NCBI RefSeq assembly: GCF_000429605.1
Contig: NZ_KE386925.1
Coordinates: 709,209-773,208 of the forward strand
Direction of reading: 5' to 3'
Length of the DNA stretch: 64,000 nt
Origin: Azonexus hydrophilus DSM 23864
GTDB lineage: Bacteria > Pseudomonadota > Gammaproteobacteria > Burkholderiales > Rhodocyclaceae
Shown here: positions 37,154 to 47,389 of the stretch, one piece after another
Layout of the letters: the number at the start of each line of letters is the position of its first letter
How positions within the stretch are numbered: the first letter of the stretch is position 1
Notes under the pieces: generated by a model
The model's input: the letters and a program-made list of their open reading frames with translations, nothing else
What the model was told of the DNA's origin: nothing
The model's database searches: none
Made by a program: the position numbers and the translations under genes

Positions 37154-38100
37154 GCCGCTTCGTCCATCGGCACCAGGAAGTCCTTGCTGATGCCGTTGCC
37201 GATCAGGTAGATGCGGTCCATGAAGTCGGTCAGCCACTCGTGCAGGCCGTCCTTGAGGATGTCCTCGATCCGGCCGTAACGCAGTTGCGAGTAGAGCTGA
37301 CCGGCCTGGCGCAGGGTTTCGCCGGAATGGTTGTTCGACAGCAGTTCGAGATTCTTGACCACGCCGTTCAGGCAGAAGCGCAGCGAACGCGGCATGTCGC
37401 TGTTGAGGATCAGCAGCTCGGCGACCCGCTCCGGCGTGATCACATCGCGGTACACCTTGCGATAGACCTCGAAGGCCGACACCGAACGGAGCAAGGCGCC
37501 CCACTGGTAGAAATCGGTGGCTTCCTCTTCCTCCCCGTGCGGACGCAGGACGTGGTATTTCACGTCGAGGATGCGCGCCGTGTTGTCGGCACGTTCGAGC
37601 AAGGTGCCAAGGCGGATGAAGTGGAAGGCCTCGTCCTGCAGCAACGTCCCCAGCGTGGTCCCGCGCGACAGCGAGGAACGCAGCTTGACCCACTCGAAGA
37701 AATCGCCGACGCCGGCATTGACGATCTGCTCGAAGCTCTTTTCACGGGCTTCCAGCCAGGTCGAGTTCATCGTTTCCCACATCTCGGTGGTCAGCGTGCC
37801 GCGCACCGCATGCGCGTTCTCGCGGGCCATGCGCAGGCAGCTGTAGATCGACGAGAAATTGTCGTGGTCGCTGACCATGAAACGCAGCACGTTCTCGCCA
37901 TTGACCGTGTCGTACTTGGCGGCGTAGGCCTCCTCCAGGCTGTTCAACGCGATGATCGCGGCCCAGCTCTGGTTGGCGGCTTCTTCGGATTGGGGCACCA
38001 GCGACATCTGCCAGGTGACGTCGAGCAGGCGGGCAAGGTTTTCGGCGCGCTCGATGTAGCGCGACATCCAGAACAGGTGATCGGCAGTTCGGCTCAGCAT
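37150..38100 (-). CDS. Alpha-E domain protein
   Basis: A 316-residue, almost wholly helical protein of the alpha-E family (PF04168 type): MLSRTADHLFWMSRYIERAENLARLLD at the start, ETMNSTWLEAREKS, RLGTLLERADNTARILDVKYH, and RSLRFCLNGVVKNLELL. The function is unknown. The family is nearly always encoded beside a circularly permuted ATP-grasp enzyme and often a transglutaminase. Here the ATP-grasp gene lies immediately upstream (two bases) with GGAGG before this ATG. No transglutaminase gene is adjacent. Confidence 0.88.
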   Translation of the reverse strand: MLSRTADHLFWMSRYIERAENLARLLDVTWQMSLVPQSEEAANQSWAAIIALNSLEEAYAAKYDTVNGENVLRFMVSDHDNFSSIYSCLRMARENAHAVRGTLTTEMWETMNSTWLEAREKSFEQIVNAGVGDFFEWVKLRSSLSRGTTLGTLLQDEAFHFIRLGTLLERADNTARILDVKYHVLRPHGEEEEATDFYQWGALLRSVSAFEVYRKVYRDVITPERVAELLILNSDMPRSLRFCLNGVVKNLELLSNNHSGETLRQAGQLYSQLRYGRIEDILKDGLHEWLTDFMDRIYLIGNGISKDFLVPMDEAA

Positions 38101-38102
38101 GA

Positions 38103-39515
38103 TTAATCCTCCAGAACCCAGGTGTCCTTGGTACCGCCGCCCTGCGACGAATTGACGACGAGCGAGCCCTTGGTCAGGGCGACGCGGGTCAGCCCGCCGG
38201 GCACCATGTTCACGCACTTGCCCGACGACAGCACGAAGGGGCGCAAATCGAGGTGGCGCGGCGCAATGCCTTCCTCGACAAAGGTCGGACAGTTGGACAA
38301 GGCCAGCGTCGGCTGGGCAATGTAACCGTCCGGCTTGGCCAGCAGCAACTGGCGGAATTTATCGATCTGCTCCCTGGTCGAGGCCGGACCGACCAGCATG
38401 CCGTAACCGCCGGCGCCATGCACTTCCTTGACCACCAGTTCGCCCAGGTGATCGAGCACGTAAGCCAGATCGTCCTTCTTGCGGCACATGTAGGTCGGCA
38501 CGTTGTTGAGGATGGGCTCCTCGCCGAGGTAGAAACGGATCATCTCCGGCACATAGGGGTAGATCGACTTGTCGTCGGCGACGCCGGTGCCGATGGCGTT
38601 CGACAGGGTCACGTTGCCGGCCTGGTAGGCCTTGAGGATGCCGGGCACGCCGAGCGCCGAATCGGCGCGGAAAGCGAGCGGATCGAGGAAGTCGTCATCG
38701 ATCCGGCGATAGATCACGTCGACGCGTTGCGGACCCTGCGTCGTGCGCATGTACACCGTCTCGTCCTTGACGAAAAGGTCGCGGCCTTCAACCAGTTCGA
38801 CGCCCATTTGCTGGGCCAGGAAGCTGTGTTCGAAATAGGCGCTGTTGTAAGCCCCCGGCGTCAGCACGACCACGGTCGGATCGGTGATGCCCTGCGGCGC
38901 AACGGCGCGCAGCTTTTCCAGCAGCATGTCGGGGTAGTGCTGGACCGGTGCCACCTTGTGCCGGGCAAACAGCTCCGGGAACAGGCGCATCATCATCTTG
39001 CGGTCTTCGAGCATGTACGACACACCCGACGGCACGCGCAGGTTGTCTTCGAGCACGTAGAACTCACCGGCGCCGGCGCGGACCAGGTCGACCCCGGCGA
39101 TATGGGCGTAGATGCCGGCCGGCACGTCGACGCCCTTCATCACCGCACGGTACTGGGCGTTGTCCAGTACCTGTTCGGCCGGGATCTTGCCCGCCTTGAG
39201 GATTTCCTGATCGTGGTAGATATCCCACAGGAACATGTTCAGCGCCTTGACCCGCTGGCGCATGCCGCGTTCCATCGCCTTCCATTCCTTCGACGGAATG
39301 ACGCGCGGAATGATGTCGAAGGGAATCAGGCGCTCCTTGCCGGCCTCCTCGCCATAGACGGCGAAGGTGATGCCGACGCGGTGGAAAGCCAGATCGGCTT
39401 CGGCGCGCTTGCGCTCGATGCGCTCGGGCGGCGTCTCCTTCAACCACGCTTCGTAGCGTTTGTAGTGCTCCCGGACGCCACCGTCGGCGTCGTACATCTC
39501 GTTATAGAAGTTCAT
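38103..39515 (-). CDS. Circularly permuted ATP-grasp protein (type 2)
   Basis: A 470-residue enzyme of the CP_ATPgrasp_2 family (PF14403 type). Characteristic segments are FDIIPRVIPSKEWKAMERGM, ALNMFLWDIYHDQEIL, FYVLEDNLRVPSGVSYMLEDR, TLSNAIGTGVADDKSIYPYVPEMI and the C-terminal VNSSQGGGTKDTWVLED. It is predicted to make an amide or peptide-like bond using ATP, but the product is not known. It forms an operon with the alpha-E gene. The 200 bases upstream to the thiolase terminator hold its promoter. Confidence 0.9.
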   Translation of the reverse strand: MNFYNEMYDADGGVREHYKRYEAWLKETPPERIERKRAEADLAFHRVGITFAVYGEEAGKERLIPFDIIPRVIPSKEWKAMERGMRQRVKALNMFLWDIYHDQEILKAGKIPAEQVLDNAQYRAVMKGVDVPAGIYAHIAGVDLVRAGAGEFYVLEDNLRVPSGVSYMLEDRKMMMRLFPELFARHKVAPVQHYPDMLLEKLRAVAPQGITDPTVVVLTPGAYNSAYFEHSFLAQQMGVELVEGRDLFVKDETVYMRTTQGPQRVDVIYRRIDDDFLDPLAFRADSALGVPGILKAYQAGNVTLSNAIGTGVADDKSIYPYVPEMIRFYLGEEPILNNVPTYMCRKKDDLAYVLDHLGELVVKEVHGAGGYGMLVGPASTREQIDKFRQLLLAKPDGYIAQPTLALSNCPTFVEEGIAPRHLDLRPFVLSSGKCVNMVPGGLTRVALTKGSLVVNSSQGGGTKDTWVLED

Positions 39516-39665
39516 GTCCGACTCTTTTATGAGGATGCTCTCGTTTTCAATTCAGCAGAAACCGTGCCACGACCCAAAACCTCATTGAAACAGCGGATTA
39601 GGAAATTCCGATGAATATGCACGCCCCATGCTGGTGCGAAGTGACAACATGGTGCGCACCAATAA

Positions 39666-39697
39666 AAAAACCCGCCGGAGCGATCCGGCGGGTTTTT
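39666..39697 (-). terminator. Intrinsic terminator of the thiolase gene
   Basis: A 14-bp stem, AAAAACCCGCCGGA with TCCGGCGGGTTTTT, and a 4-base loop, with further T residues on the minus strand. It lies 18 bases after the thiolase stop. A/T runs on both sides could let it work in both directions. Confidence 0.9.
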
Positions 39698-39715
39698 GGC
39701 AAAGCAGGCAAGAGA

Positions 39716-40897
39716 TCAGGCGCGCTCGAGGATGACTGCGATACCCTGACCGCCACCGATACACATGGTGACCAGTGCGTACTTGCCGGCAACGCGTTCC
39801 AGTTCGTACAACGCCTTGGTGGCAATGAAGGCACCGGAACAGCCAACCGGGTGGCCGAGGGCGATGGCGCCGCCGTTCGGGTTGGTCTTGGCCGGATCGA
39901 GACCGAGCACCTTGGACACCGACAGGGCTTGCGCGGCGAAGGCTTCGTTCGATTCGATGACGTCCATCTGGTCCAGCGTCAGGCCGGCCTTCTTGAGCGC
40001 CAGCTTGGTCGCCGGGATCGGACCTTCGCCCATGACGTCGTTCGGCACGCCGGCAACGGCGTAACCGGCGATACGGGCACGGGCCTTGTAACCAGCCTTG
40101 GCGGCGACATCGGCGGCGGCCAGCACGAAGAAGGCAGCGCCGTCGTTGATGCCGGAAGCGTTACCGGCGGTAACGGTACCGTCCTTCTTGAACGCCGGCT
40201 TCATCTTGGCCAGGGTTTCCATCGTGGTGCCGCGCTTGATGTACTCGTCGGCATCGAAAACCACGTCACCCTTGCGCGTCTGCTTGACGATGGGGACGAT
40301 CTGCGACTGGAAGTAACCGGCATCCTGGGCAGCAGCGGCACGACGCTGCGACTCAACGGCGAAGGCATCCTGCTCTTCGCGGCTGATGCCGTGCTTGGCA
40401 GCCAGGTTTTCGGCAGTGATGCCCATGTGGCCGACGCCGAACGGGTCGGTCAGGACGGCAACCATCGAGTCGATTGCCTTGGTATCACCCATGCGCGCAC
40501 CGGAACGCAGTGCCGGCAGCAGGTAGGCAGCCTTGGACATGACTTCGACACCGCCGCCGATACCGTAGTCGGCATCGTTCAGCATGATGTTCTGGGCGGT
40601 GGTGACGATGCCCTGCAGACCGGAGGCGCACAGGCGGGAAACCTGCATGGACACCGATTCCATCGGCAGGCCGGCCTGGATCGAGGCGACGCGCGAGGCG
40701 TAGGCATAACGGGAATCGGTCGGCATCGTGGTGCCCACCGTGACGTAATTGATCTGCTGGGGATCGACGCCGGAGCGGGCAATCGCTTCCTTCATCACGA
40801 TACCGGCCAGTTCGCTGGTATCGAAATCAGCCAGGGAGCCGCCAAAGGAACCGATGGGGGAACGGACCGCGCTCAGAACGACAACTTCTCTGCTCAT
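39716..40897 (-). CDS. Acetyl-CoA C-acyltransferase (beta-ketothiolase)
   Basis: Condenses two acyl-CoA units or cleaves beta-ketoacyl-CoA. The 393-residue thiolase has the nucleophilic Cys in SRLCASGLQ, ESNEAFAAQ, the GGAIALGHPVGCSGA signature and the second catalytic Cys in CIGGGQG. It resembles BktB/PhaA-type biosynthetic thiolases, which feed polyhydroxyalkanoate synthesis or fatty acid breakdown. It stands alone, so its pathway cannot be told from context. The CobD-like gene ends 25 bases upstream. Confidence 0.92.
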   Translation of the reverse strand: MSREVVVLSAVRSPIGSFGGSLADFDTSELAGIVMKEAIARSGVDPQQINYVTVGTTMPTDSRYAYASRVASIQAGLPMESVSMQVSRLCASGLQGIVTTAQNIMLNDADYGIGGGVEVMSKAAYLLPALRSGARMGDTKAIDSMVAVLTDPFGVGHMGITAENLAAKHGISREEQDAFAVESQRRAAAAQDAGYFQSQIVPIVKQTRKGDVVFDADEYIKRGTTMETLAKMKPAFKKDGTVTAGNASGINDGAAFFVLAAADVAAKAGYKARARIAGYAVAGVPNDVMGEGPIPATKLALKKAGLTLDQMDVIESNEAFAAQALSVSKVLGLDPAKTNPNGGAIALGHPVGCSGAFIATKALYELERVAGKYALVTMCIGGGQGIAVILERA

Positions 40898-40922
40898 GTA
40901 GAACTCCTCTTAAAAATTATTT

Positions 40923-41846
40923 TCAGCCCGCCAGACTGGCAAGCCCCAACAAAAAGAGCAACAACATCCATAGCACAGTAGCGCGCCAGACCAGGCCGAC
41001 GGCACTTTGCATGAAATCCACATCGGCCGGATCGCCGATCCCGAGTTCGGCGCGGTCGGAGACCTCGCCCTCTTCGATCACCGAACCGCCCAGTTGCACG
41101 CCAAGAGCGCCGGCGCCGCTGGCCAGCACGATCCCGAGATCGCGGTCTGGCCACAGCGCCGGCTGGGTTCGCCAGCAGTGCACCGCATCCTCGAAATCGC
41201 CGACCACGGCAAATGCCGCAGCCGTAGTCCGCAAAGGCAGCCAGTCGATGATACCGAAAGCCCGGCGGGAGAATATCGGAAATTCATTATGCGCCGTCGG
41301 GGCATCGGCTGTCCAACGGTCGCGCACGATCAGCGCCAGACGGTAGAGCAAGGCGCCACAAGGACCGGGCAGCAGGATGAACCACAGCAGCACAGCAAAG
41401 ACGTGGCGATGCGAGGCACCGAGCGCGCCCTCGATGGACAGCCGGGACACATCGCGGGCACTCAGGCCCTGGGTGGCGATGCCCTGCCAATCGGCGAGCA
41501 ACTGACGCGCCCGTTCCAGGTCGCCGAGACGCAGCGCCAGCTGGATTTCCGTGTAATGGTGGCTGAACTGGCGAAAACCCATGGTCAGATAGAGGACGCC
41601 GACGTTGAGCAGCCAGCCGAGCAGCGGGTTCAGCGAATACAGCAGGACGTAGAGCAGGCCGACCAGCACCACCGGCAGGAGAACGGCGATCAACCAGGCG
41701 GCCACGCCATGGTGGCGGCTGCCGGCATTGAACTTCGACTCGACGAAGCCGGCCCACAAGCCCAGCGGCTCGGCGACGATGCGCCGATAGTCCAGCGGCT
41801 TGAATTGCTCGATCAGGAAGACGGCGATCAACGAAAAAAGACTCAT
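40923..41846 (-). CDS. CobD/CbiB-family membrane protein
   Basis: A 307-residue membrane protein with hydrophobic segments at the N-terminus, around residues 48-95, 150-170 and at the C-terminus. FSLIAVFLIEQFKPLD, ESKFNAGSRHHGVAAW, and FGIIDWLPLRTTAAAFAVVGDFEDAV fit the CobD/CbiB-like family. Because it lies outside any cobalamin gene cluster and members of this subfamily resemble AmpE, a true cobinamide-phosphate synthase role is not certain. It follows the Nudix gene by 45 bases on the same strand. Confidence 0.75.
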   Translation of the reverse strand: MSLFSLIAVFLIEQFKPLDYRRIVAEPLGLWAGFVESKFNAGSRHHGVAAWLIAVLLPVVLVGLLYVLLYSLNPLLGWLLNVGVLYLTMGFRQFSHHYTEIQLALRLGDLERARQLLADWQGIATQGLSARDVSRLSIEGALGASHRHVFAVLLWFILLPGPCGALLYRLALIVRDRWTADAPTAHNEFPIFSRRAFGIIDWLPLRTTAAAFAVVGDFEDAVHCWRTQPALWPDRDLGIVLASGAGALGVQLGGSVIEEGEVSDRAELGIGDPADVDFMQSAVGLVWRATVLWMLLLFLLGLASLAG

Positions 41847-41891
41847 GGGCGGTGTATTACCCTGCGCAGCGGTTTGTTCCAGGCCAAGGCA

Positions 41892-42482
41892 TCAAGATAC
41901 CACAAGCCTTTCGGTCAGCGAGCGGATCATGCCAGCCGTCGCTCCCCAGATGAAATGATCGCCGTAGGGCATTGCATAATAATGACGCAAGGCACCGCGC
42001 AGATGAACCGAATGGCGCTGGTGATTGGCCTCATCGAGCAGGAAGGCCAGCGGCACCTCGAAAACCTCGGCCACTTCGAAAGGATCGAGGGCCAACGAGA
42101 ACGGCGGCGTCACCAGCCCGACCACGGGCACCACGCAAAAACCGGTACCGGTACGATATTCCGGCAGGTAACCGAGGATATCGACGTGGCGGCGCGCCAG
42201 CCCGATTTCCTCCTCGGTCTCGCGCAAGGCCGTCTCCAGCGGCGAAGCGTCCTCGGCCTCGACCCGGCCGCCGGGAAAACTCACCTGCCCGGCATGATCG
42301 CGCAGGTGCGCGGTGCGCTGGGTCAGCAGCACAGTGAAACCCGGTTCGCGCCGGACGATGGGAAACAGGACGGCGGCCGGCGTCAGCTCGCTGCTGCGAG
42401 CGCCATCCTCGATCACTGCCTCCCCTGCTGCCGGCGCCGGCAGCAGGCTGCGGCGCAAACGGACCAGTTCGTCTTCGGTCAA
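41892..42482 (-). CDS. Nudix CoA pyrophosphatase (NudL-like)
   Basis: Predicted to hydrolyse CoA or acyl-CoA to phosphopantetheine and 3',5'-ADP. The 196-residue protein has the Nudix box GGRVEAEDASPLETALRETE with EEIGL, preceded by LRDHAGQVSFPGG, the CoA-diphosphatase-specific pattern. The start is TTG at 42482, overlapping the stop of the small upstream gene (TTGA); no internal ATG precedes the domain, so coupled translation is likely. Confidence 0.88.
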   Translation of the reverse strand: MTEDELVRLRRSLLPAPAAGEAVIEDGARSSELTPAAVLFPIVRREPGFTVLLTQRTAHLRDHAGQVSFPGGRVEAEDASPLETALRETEEEIGLARRHVDILGYLPEYRTGTGFCVVPVVGLVTPPFSLALDPFEVAEVFEVPLAFLLDEANHQRHSVHLRGALRHYYAMPYGDHFIWGATAGMIRSLTERLVVS

Positions 42483-42733
42483 GCCACCGGCCCTTCCTCG
42501 ATTTCCGCATGCACGGCGTTCAGTGCATCCTGTAGCGTTTCTTCCGGCAGTCCGTTGATCGCCGTCGCCACCACGTCGGCCGCCTCGACGGCGCCGACCG
42601 GCAGGCGCTTGCTGTCGAGCGAGGCGATCAGCGCAGCGCTGGCGCCGACCACGCGCAACAGCGACTGGCGCTCGCGCATCAGCATTTCCAGTTCGGTACG
42701 CAAGAGCGCGATTTCCTGATCTTTTTGCGGCAT
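42479..42733 (-). CDS. Small hypothetical protein upstream of the Nudix gene
   Basis: An 84-residue protein with an N-terminal charged coiled-coil-like helix (KDQEIALLRTELEMLMRERQ) followed by a hydrophobic stretch and an acidic C-terminal helix. No family was recognised. It begins with ATG, lies ten bases after the aspartic protease gene and overlaps the Nudix start by four bases, so all three may form an operon. Confidence 0.6.
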   Translation of the reverse strand: MPQKDQEIALLRTELEMLMRERQSLLRVVGASAALIASLDSKRLPVGAVEAADVVATAINGLPEETLQDALNAVHAEIEEGPVA

Positions 42734-42743
42734 ATTCTCTCTC

Positions 42744-43418
42744 CTAAAAGCGCCTTTTCAGCGTCATCGTGCTGCCGTCACGCTGCATCTCCATGCGGTT
42801 GAGCACACTCATTCCCAGCAGCGCAATCGGCAGATCGGTCTGGTGGATCACCGCATCGACCTGATGCAGTGTCATGCCGCCGATCCGCACATTATCAAGT
42901 TGTATCTTGCTGACCACGACCTGGCCGTTCGCGGTCTGCGAAATGCCCTTCTGGCCACGGTTGAAATCCAGCCCCATGCGCCGCGCGTCGCTGGCGCCCA
43001 GGGAAATCATGCTGGCCCCGGTATCAACCAGAAAGCGTACCGACACGCCGTTGATCGTCCCGGTCGTGAAGAAATGTCCCTGCCCGTCGGCCTGCAATAC
43101 CAGACGGTCGGAATCACTGCTGGCAGCCACGCCGACTGCGTTCTGCCCGACCTTCAGCGGACGCTTGCGACCGTTGATCTCGACCACCACCTGCTCGCCC
43201 TGGACCGAAACGACCTTGACGCCATCGACCGTCGCCCCGACGGGAACCGCGCGCGGCGCCCCGCCGTTGATCTTGAGCAGCGCCTTGCTGCCAATGATGC
43301 CGGCCAGGCCGACTTCCTGCGCGGTCAGCGCGGAGGACAGCAACAGACAAAACGCGGCGAGCGTAAAATGAACGCCCTTTCCCGCCAAGCGCAGCACAGC
43401 CATGAAACCGGTCGCCAT
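42744..43418 (-). CDS. Retropepsin-like aspartic protease, exported
   Basis: A 224-residue protein with an N-terminal hydrophobic signal or anchor (FTLAAFCLLLSSALTAQ), a middle beta-rich part, and a C-terminal retropepsin-like domain. That domain has the catalytic DTGAS in VRFLVDTGASMISLG and IALLGMSVLNRM near the end, typical of bacterial TIGR02281-type clan AA proteases. GGGAG precedes the ATG at 43418; an ATG at 43403 is also possible. Either way its 5' end overlaps that of the divergent amidotransferase gene. The natural substrate is unknown. Confidence 0.82.
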   Translation of the reverse strand: MATGFMAVLRLAGKGVHFTLAAFCLLLSSALTAQEVGLAGIIGSKALLKINGGAPRAVPVGATVDGVKVVSVQGEQVVVEINGRKRPLKVGQNAVGVAASSDSDRLVLQADGQGHFFTTGTINGVSVRFLVDTGASMISLGASDARRMGLDFNRGQKGISQTANGQVVVSKIQLDNVRIGGMTLHQVDAVIHQTDLPIALLGMSVLNRMEMQRDGSTMTLKRRF

Positions 43419-44115
43419 CTTTCGTCACTCCCCTACCGAAGGTCCGGGCTATTTTGCCATATTCCTTGAGCAGCAAGGGATTCCATGGACATTGATCGCC
43501 ATCGACGAGGGTGAAACCGTCCCCGTCAGCGCCGAAGATTACGCCGGCCTGTGCTTCATGGGCGGGCCGATGAGCGTGAACGACCCACTGCCCTGGATCG
43601 CCCTGGTCTGCGCGCTGATCCGCGACGCGGTCGCCCGCGACATCCCGGTGATCGGTCACTGTCTGGGCGGCCAGCTGATCAGCAAGGCCCTCGGCGGTCA
43701 GGTGACCCGGAACCCGGTCAAGGAAATCGGCTGGGGCACGGCCGACGCGCAGGACGACGCAACCGCCCGCCACTGGCTGGGCGAACTGGCCGGCCGGACG
43801 GGCACGGTGTTCCAGTGGCACGGCGAAACCTTCAGCATCCCGCCCGGCGCCACCCGGCTGTTCGGCAATGCCTACTGCACCAACCAGATGTACGTGCTCG
43901 GTCCGCACCTGGGCATGCAGTGCCACGTCGAGATGACGCCGGAAATGATCGCCACCTGGTGCGAGCAATGGGCCGACGAAGCGCTGTCGGTGGCCGACCA
44001 GCCCAGCGCCCAGACGCCGGCTGAAATGCAGGCCGACATTGCCGCCCAGCTGCCGGTGATGCGCCAGTTGTCGGAACAGCTCTACTCGGTCTGGATCAAG
44101 GGCCTGCGCCACTGA
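43402..44115 (+). CDS. Class I glutamine amidotransferase-like protein
   Basis: A 237-residue protein with the GATase fold: catalytic Cys in VIGHCLGGQLISKA, and His and Glu in QCHVEMTP. FMGGPMSVND and WHGETFSIPPGATRLF are the pattern of stand-alone GATase1-like proteins (GMP-synthase glutaminase relatives) that lack a synthetase domain. Whether it uses glutamine is unknown; some relatives hydrolyse gamma-glutamyl compounds. Its start overlaps the divergent protease gene. It ends just before the terminator 44122-44143. Confidence 0.85.
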   Translation: MKPVAIFRHSPTEGPGYFAIFLEQQGIPWTLIAIDEGETVPVSAEDYAGLCFMGGPMSVNDPLPWIALVCALIRDAVARDIPVIGHCLGGQLISKALGGQVTRNPVKEIGWGTADAQDDATARHWLGELAGRTGTVFQWHGETFSIPPGATRLFGNAYCTNQMYVLGPHLGMQCHVEMTPEMIATWCEQWADEALSVADQPSAQTPAEMQADIAAQLPVMRQLSEQLYSVWIKGLRH

Positions 44116-44121
44116 ATGGAA

Positions 44122-44143
44122 AAAGGCGGCCGCAGCCGCCTTT
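44122..44143. terminator. Bidirectional terminator between amidotransferase and yajQ
   Basis: A 9-bp stem AAAGGCGGC-CGCA-GCCGCCTTT with A-run on the left and T residues on the right, between convergent genes, 6 bases after the amidotransferase stop and about 20 bases past the yajQ stop. Confidence 0.85.
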
Positions 44144-44163
44144 CCTGAGCGATTCTCCTGCGA

Positions 44164-44658
44164 TCAATCGCGGTAGTTGCCGTCCTTGATCGGGAAATCG
44201 GTGATTTTCGAGCGGACCAGCGCAATCGCTTCGCGCAGTTCGTCGATCTTCTTGCCCGACACCCGCACCGCGTCGCCCTGGATCGAGGCTTGCGCCTTGA
44301 GCTTGGCGTCCTTGATCAGCTTGACGATCTTCTTGGCCAGCTCGCTGTCGATGCCATCGCGGATCTTCAGTTCCTGCTTGGCCTTGTTGCCGGAAACGCT
44401 CTGCACCTTCTGCGCATCGAGCCGCTTGACGCTGTCCTTTTCCTTCTTTTCCAGTGCCGGGAAAAGCAGGTCCTTGATCTGGTCGAGCTGAAAGTCGGAG
44501 TCGCCCCACAAGGTGATCAGCTTGTCCTTCTCGTTCAACTCGACCTTGGCCGAGGTGCCCTTGAAGTCGTAGCGGTTATCGATCTGGCGCGAGGTGACGT
44601 CGACGGCATTCTTCAACGCCACCATGTCCGCTTCGGAGGTGAAGTCAAAGCTCGGCAT
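44164..44658 (-). CDS. yajQ: YajQ-family nucleotide-binding protein
   Basis: A 164-residue cytosolic protein of the UPF0234 family: MPSFDFTSE, NRYDFKG, DFQLDQIKDLL, KIRDGIDSELAKKIVKLIKD, and AIALVRSKITDFP. Members have tandem ferredoxin-like domains that bind nucleic acid, and some bind cyclic di-GMP. It is the last gene of a leftward run argD-argF-argG-DUF2788-ppnP-yajQ, five bases after ppnP. Confidence 0.95.
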   Translation of the reverse strand: MPSFDFTSEADMVALKNAVDVTSRQIDNRYDFKGTSAKVELNEKDKLITLWGDSDFQLDQIKDLLFPALEKKEKDSVKRLDAQKVQSVSGNKAKQELKIRDGIDSELAKKIVKLIKDAKLKAQASIQGDAVRVSGKKIDELREAIALVRSKITDFPIKDGNYRD

Positions 44659-44663
44659 GGCGA

Positions 44664-44975
44664 TTACTCGAAATGGCAGACGTAGTGGTAAGGCGCGTCG
44701 CAGGCGATCTCGAAGCTGGAATTGCCCGGCACGTTGAACGACTCACCGGCGCCGTAGGTCTTCCACTCGCTCTCGCCCTTGAGCTTGACGCGGCAGGAAC
44801 CCCCGACGCCTTCCATGACTTCCGGTGCGCCGGTGTTGAAGGTCAGCGACGACGGCAGGATCACGCCGACGGTCTTCTTGGTGCCATCGGCGAGGATGAC
44901 GGTGTGGCTGACGCACTTGCCGTCGAAATAGACGTTGGCAGCCTTGACCACGGAAACGTTGTCGAATTGAGACAT
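44664..44975 (-). CDS. ppnP: Pyrimidine/purine nucleoside phosphorylase PpnP
   Basis: Phosphorolyses nucleosides to free bases and ribose 1-phosphate. The 103-residue cupin-like protein carries the family features [42 protein letters not shown] and [17 protein letters not shown]. Its ATG shares a base with the DUF2788 stop (TGATG). It could supply bases to the purine catabolic enzymes at the left of the window, though it is not linked to that island. Confidence 0.92.
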   Translation of the reverse strand: MSQFDNVSVVKAANVYFDGKCVSHTVILADGTKKTVGVILPSSLTFNTGAPEVMEGVGGSCRVKLKGESEWKTYGAGESFNVPGNSSFEIACDAPYHYVCHFE

Positions 44976-45196
44976 CAGATACCCCAGAGTTTTTCAATAA
45001 TGGATTTGGCGATGAAACCGACCATGCCGAAAGCCAGCACGAAGAACAGGACGAAGGTCCCGGTCTTGCCGGCTTTCGACTTCCAGGCGATTTCGCCGAT
45101 GATGAACAGCATGAACAGGATGAAGGCGCCGACGCCCCAGGTCGAGAAAAAGTCGGCGATCTGCTCCTCGTTGAAGCCGAATACAGTACCTTCCAC
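44975..45196 (-). CDS. DUF2788 small membrane protein
   Basis: A 73-residue protein with two transmembrane helices (about 20-36 and 46-66) separated by a short basic loop (WKSKAGKTG), matching the DUF2788 layout. The function is unknown. The start is GTG at 45196, three bases after the argG stop. The stop overlaps the ppnP start. Confidence 0.8.
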   Translation of the reverse strand: MEGTVFGFNEEQIADFFSTWGVGAFILFMLFIIGEIAWKSKAGKTGTFVLFFVLAFGMVGFIAKSIIEKLWGI

Positions 45197-45199
45197 CGA

Positions 45200-46432
<1,233 letters not shown>

Positions 46433-46464
46433 TTGCTTTTCCAGTTGCGTTTTGACAATGCCGA

Positions 46465-47385
46465 TCAGACCTTGAGGCGGCCGAGCAGCAGGTATTCCAT
46501 GAGGGCCTTCTGGACGTGCAGGCGGTTTTCCGCCTCGTCCCAGACCACCGATTGCGGACCGTCGATGACGTCAGCCGTCACTTCCTCGCCGCGATGCGCC
46601 GGCAGGCAGTGCATGAACACGGCCTTGGCATCGGCCACCGCCATCATCTCGGCGTCGACGCACCAGTCGGCGAAGGCTTTCATGCGTTCCTCGTTTTCGG
46701 CTTCGAAGCCCATCGAGGTCCACACGTCGGTGGTGACCAGGTCGGCACCGCGACAGGCGTCCATCGGGTCGGCAAAGACTGCGTAGCGCGACGGATCGAC
46801 GCCGGCGATCAGGGCCGGATTCAGTTCGTAACCCGGCGGCGTCGACACATGGACCTTGAAATCAAGGACGTCGGCAGCCTGCAGCCAGGTGTTGCACATG
46901 TTGTTGGCGTCACCGACCCAGGCCACGGTCTTGCCCTGGATGCAACCGCGATGCTCGATGTAGGTGAAGATGTCGGCGAGGATCTGGCAGGGATGGTATT
47001 CGTTGGTCAGGCCGTTGATCACCGGCACGCGCGAATTGGCGGCAAAGCGCTCGATGATGTCCTGCTCGAAGGTGCGGATCATCACGATGTCGCTCATGCG
47101 CGAGATGACCTGGGCGGCATCCTCGACCGGCTCGCCGCGCCCGAGCTGGGAATCGCGGGTGTTCAGGTAGATTGCCGAACCGCCGAGCTGGTGCATGCCG
47201 GCCTCGAACGACAGGCGGGTGCGCGTGCTGGCCTTCTCGAAAATCATCACCAGCGTACGGTCGCTGAGCGGCCAGTACTTCTGGTAGGACTTGAACTGGT
47301 CCTTGATCCAGCGCGTACGTTCGAACACGTACTGGTGTTCGTCACGGCTGAAATCCTTGAACTGCAGGAAATGCTTGATCGTCAT
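46465..47385 (-). CDS. argF: Ornithine carbamoyltransferase
   Basis: Makes citrulline from ornithine and carbamoyl phosphate. The 306-residue enzyme has the carbamoyl-phosphate motif [27 protein letters not shown], and [13 protein letters not shown] near the C-terminus. It follows argD by four bases in an argDFG operon. Confidence 0.97.
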   Translation of the reverse strand: MTIKHFLQFKDFSRDEHQYVFERTRWIKDQFKSYQKYWPLSDRTLVMIFEKASTRTRLSFEAGMHQLGGSAIYLNTRDSQLGRGEPVEDAAQVISRMSDIVMIRTFEQDIIERFAANSRVPVINGLTNEYHPCQILADIFTYIEHRGCIQGKTVAWVGDANNMCNTWLQAADVLDFKVHVSTPPGYELNPALIAGVDPSRYAVFADPMDACRGADLVTTDVWTSMGFEAENEERMKAFADWCVDAEMMAVADAKAVFMHCLPAHRGEEVTADVIDGPQSVVWDEAENRLHVQKALMEYLLLGRLKV

Positions 47386-47389
47386 TGCC

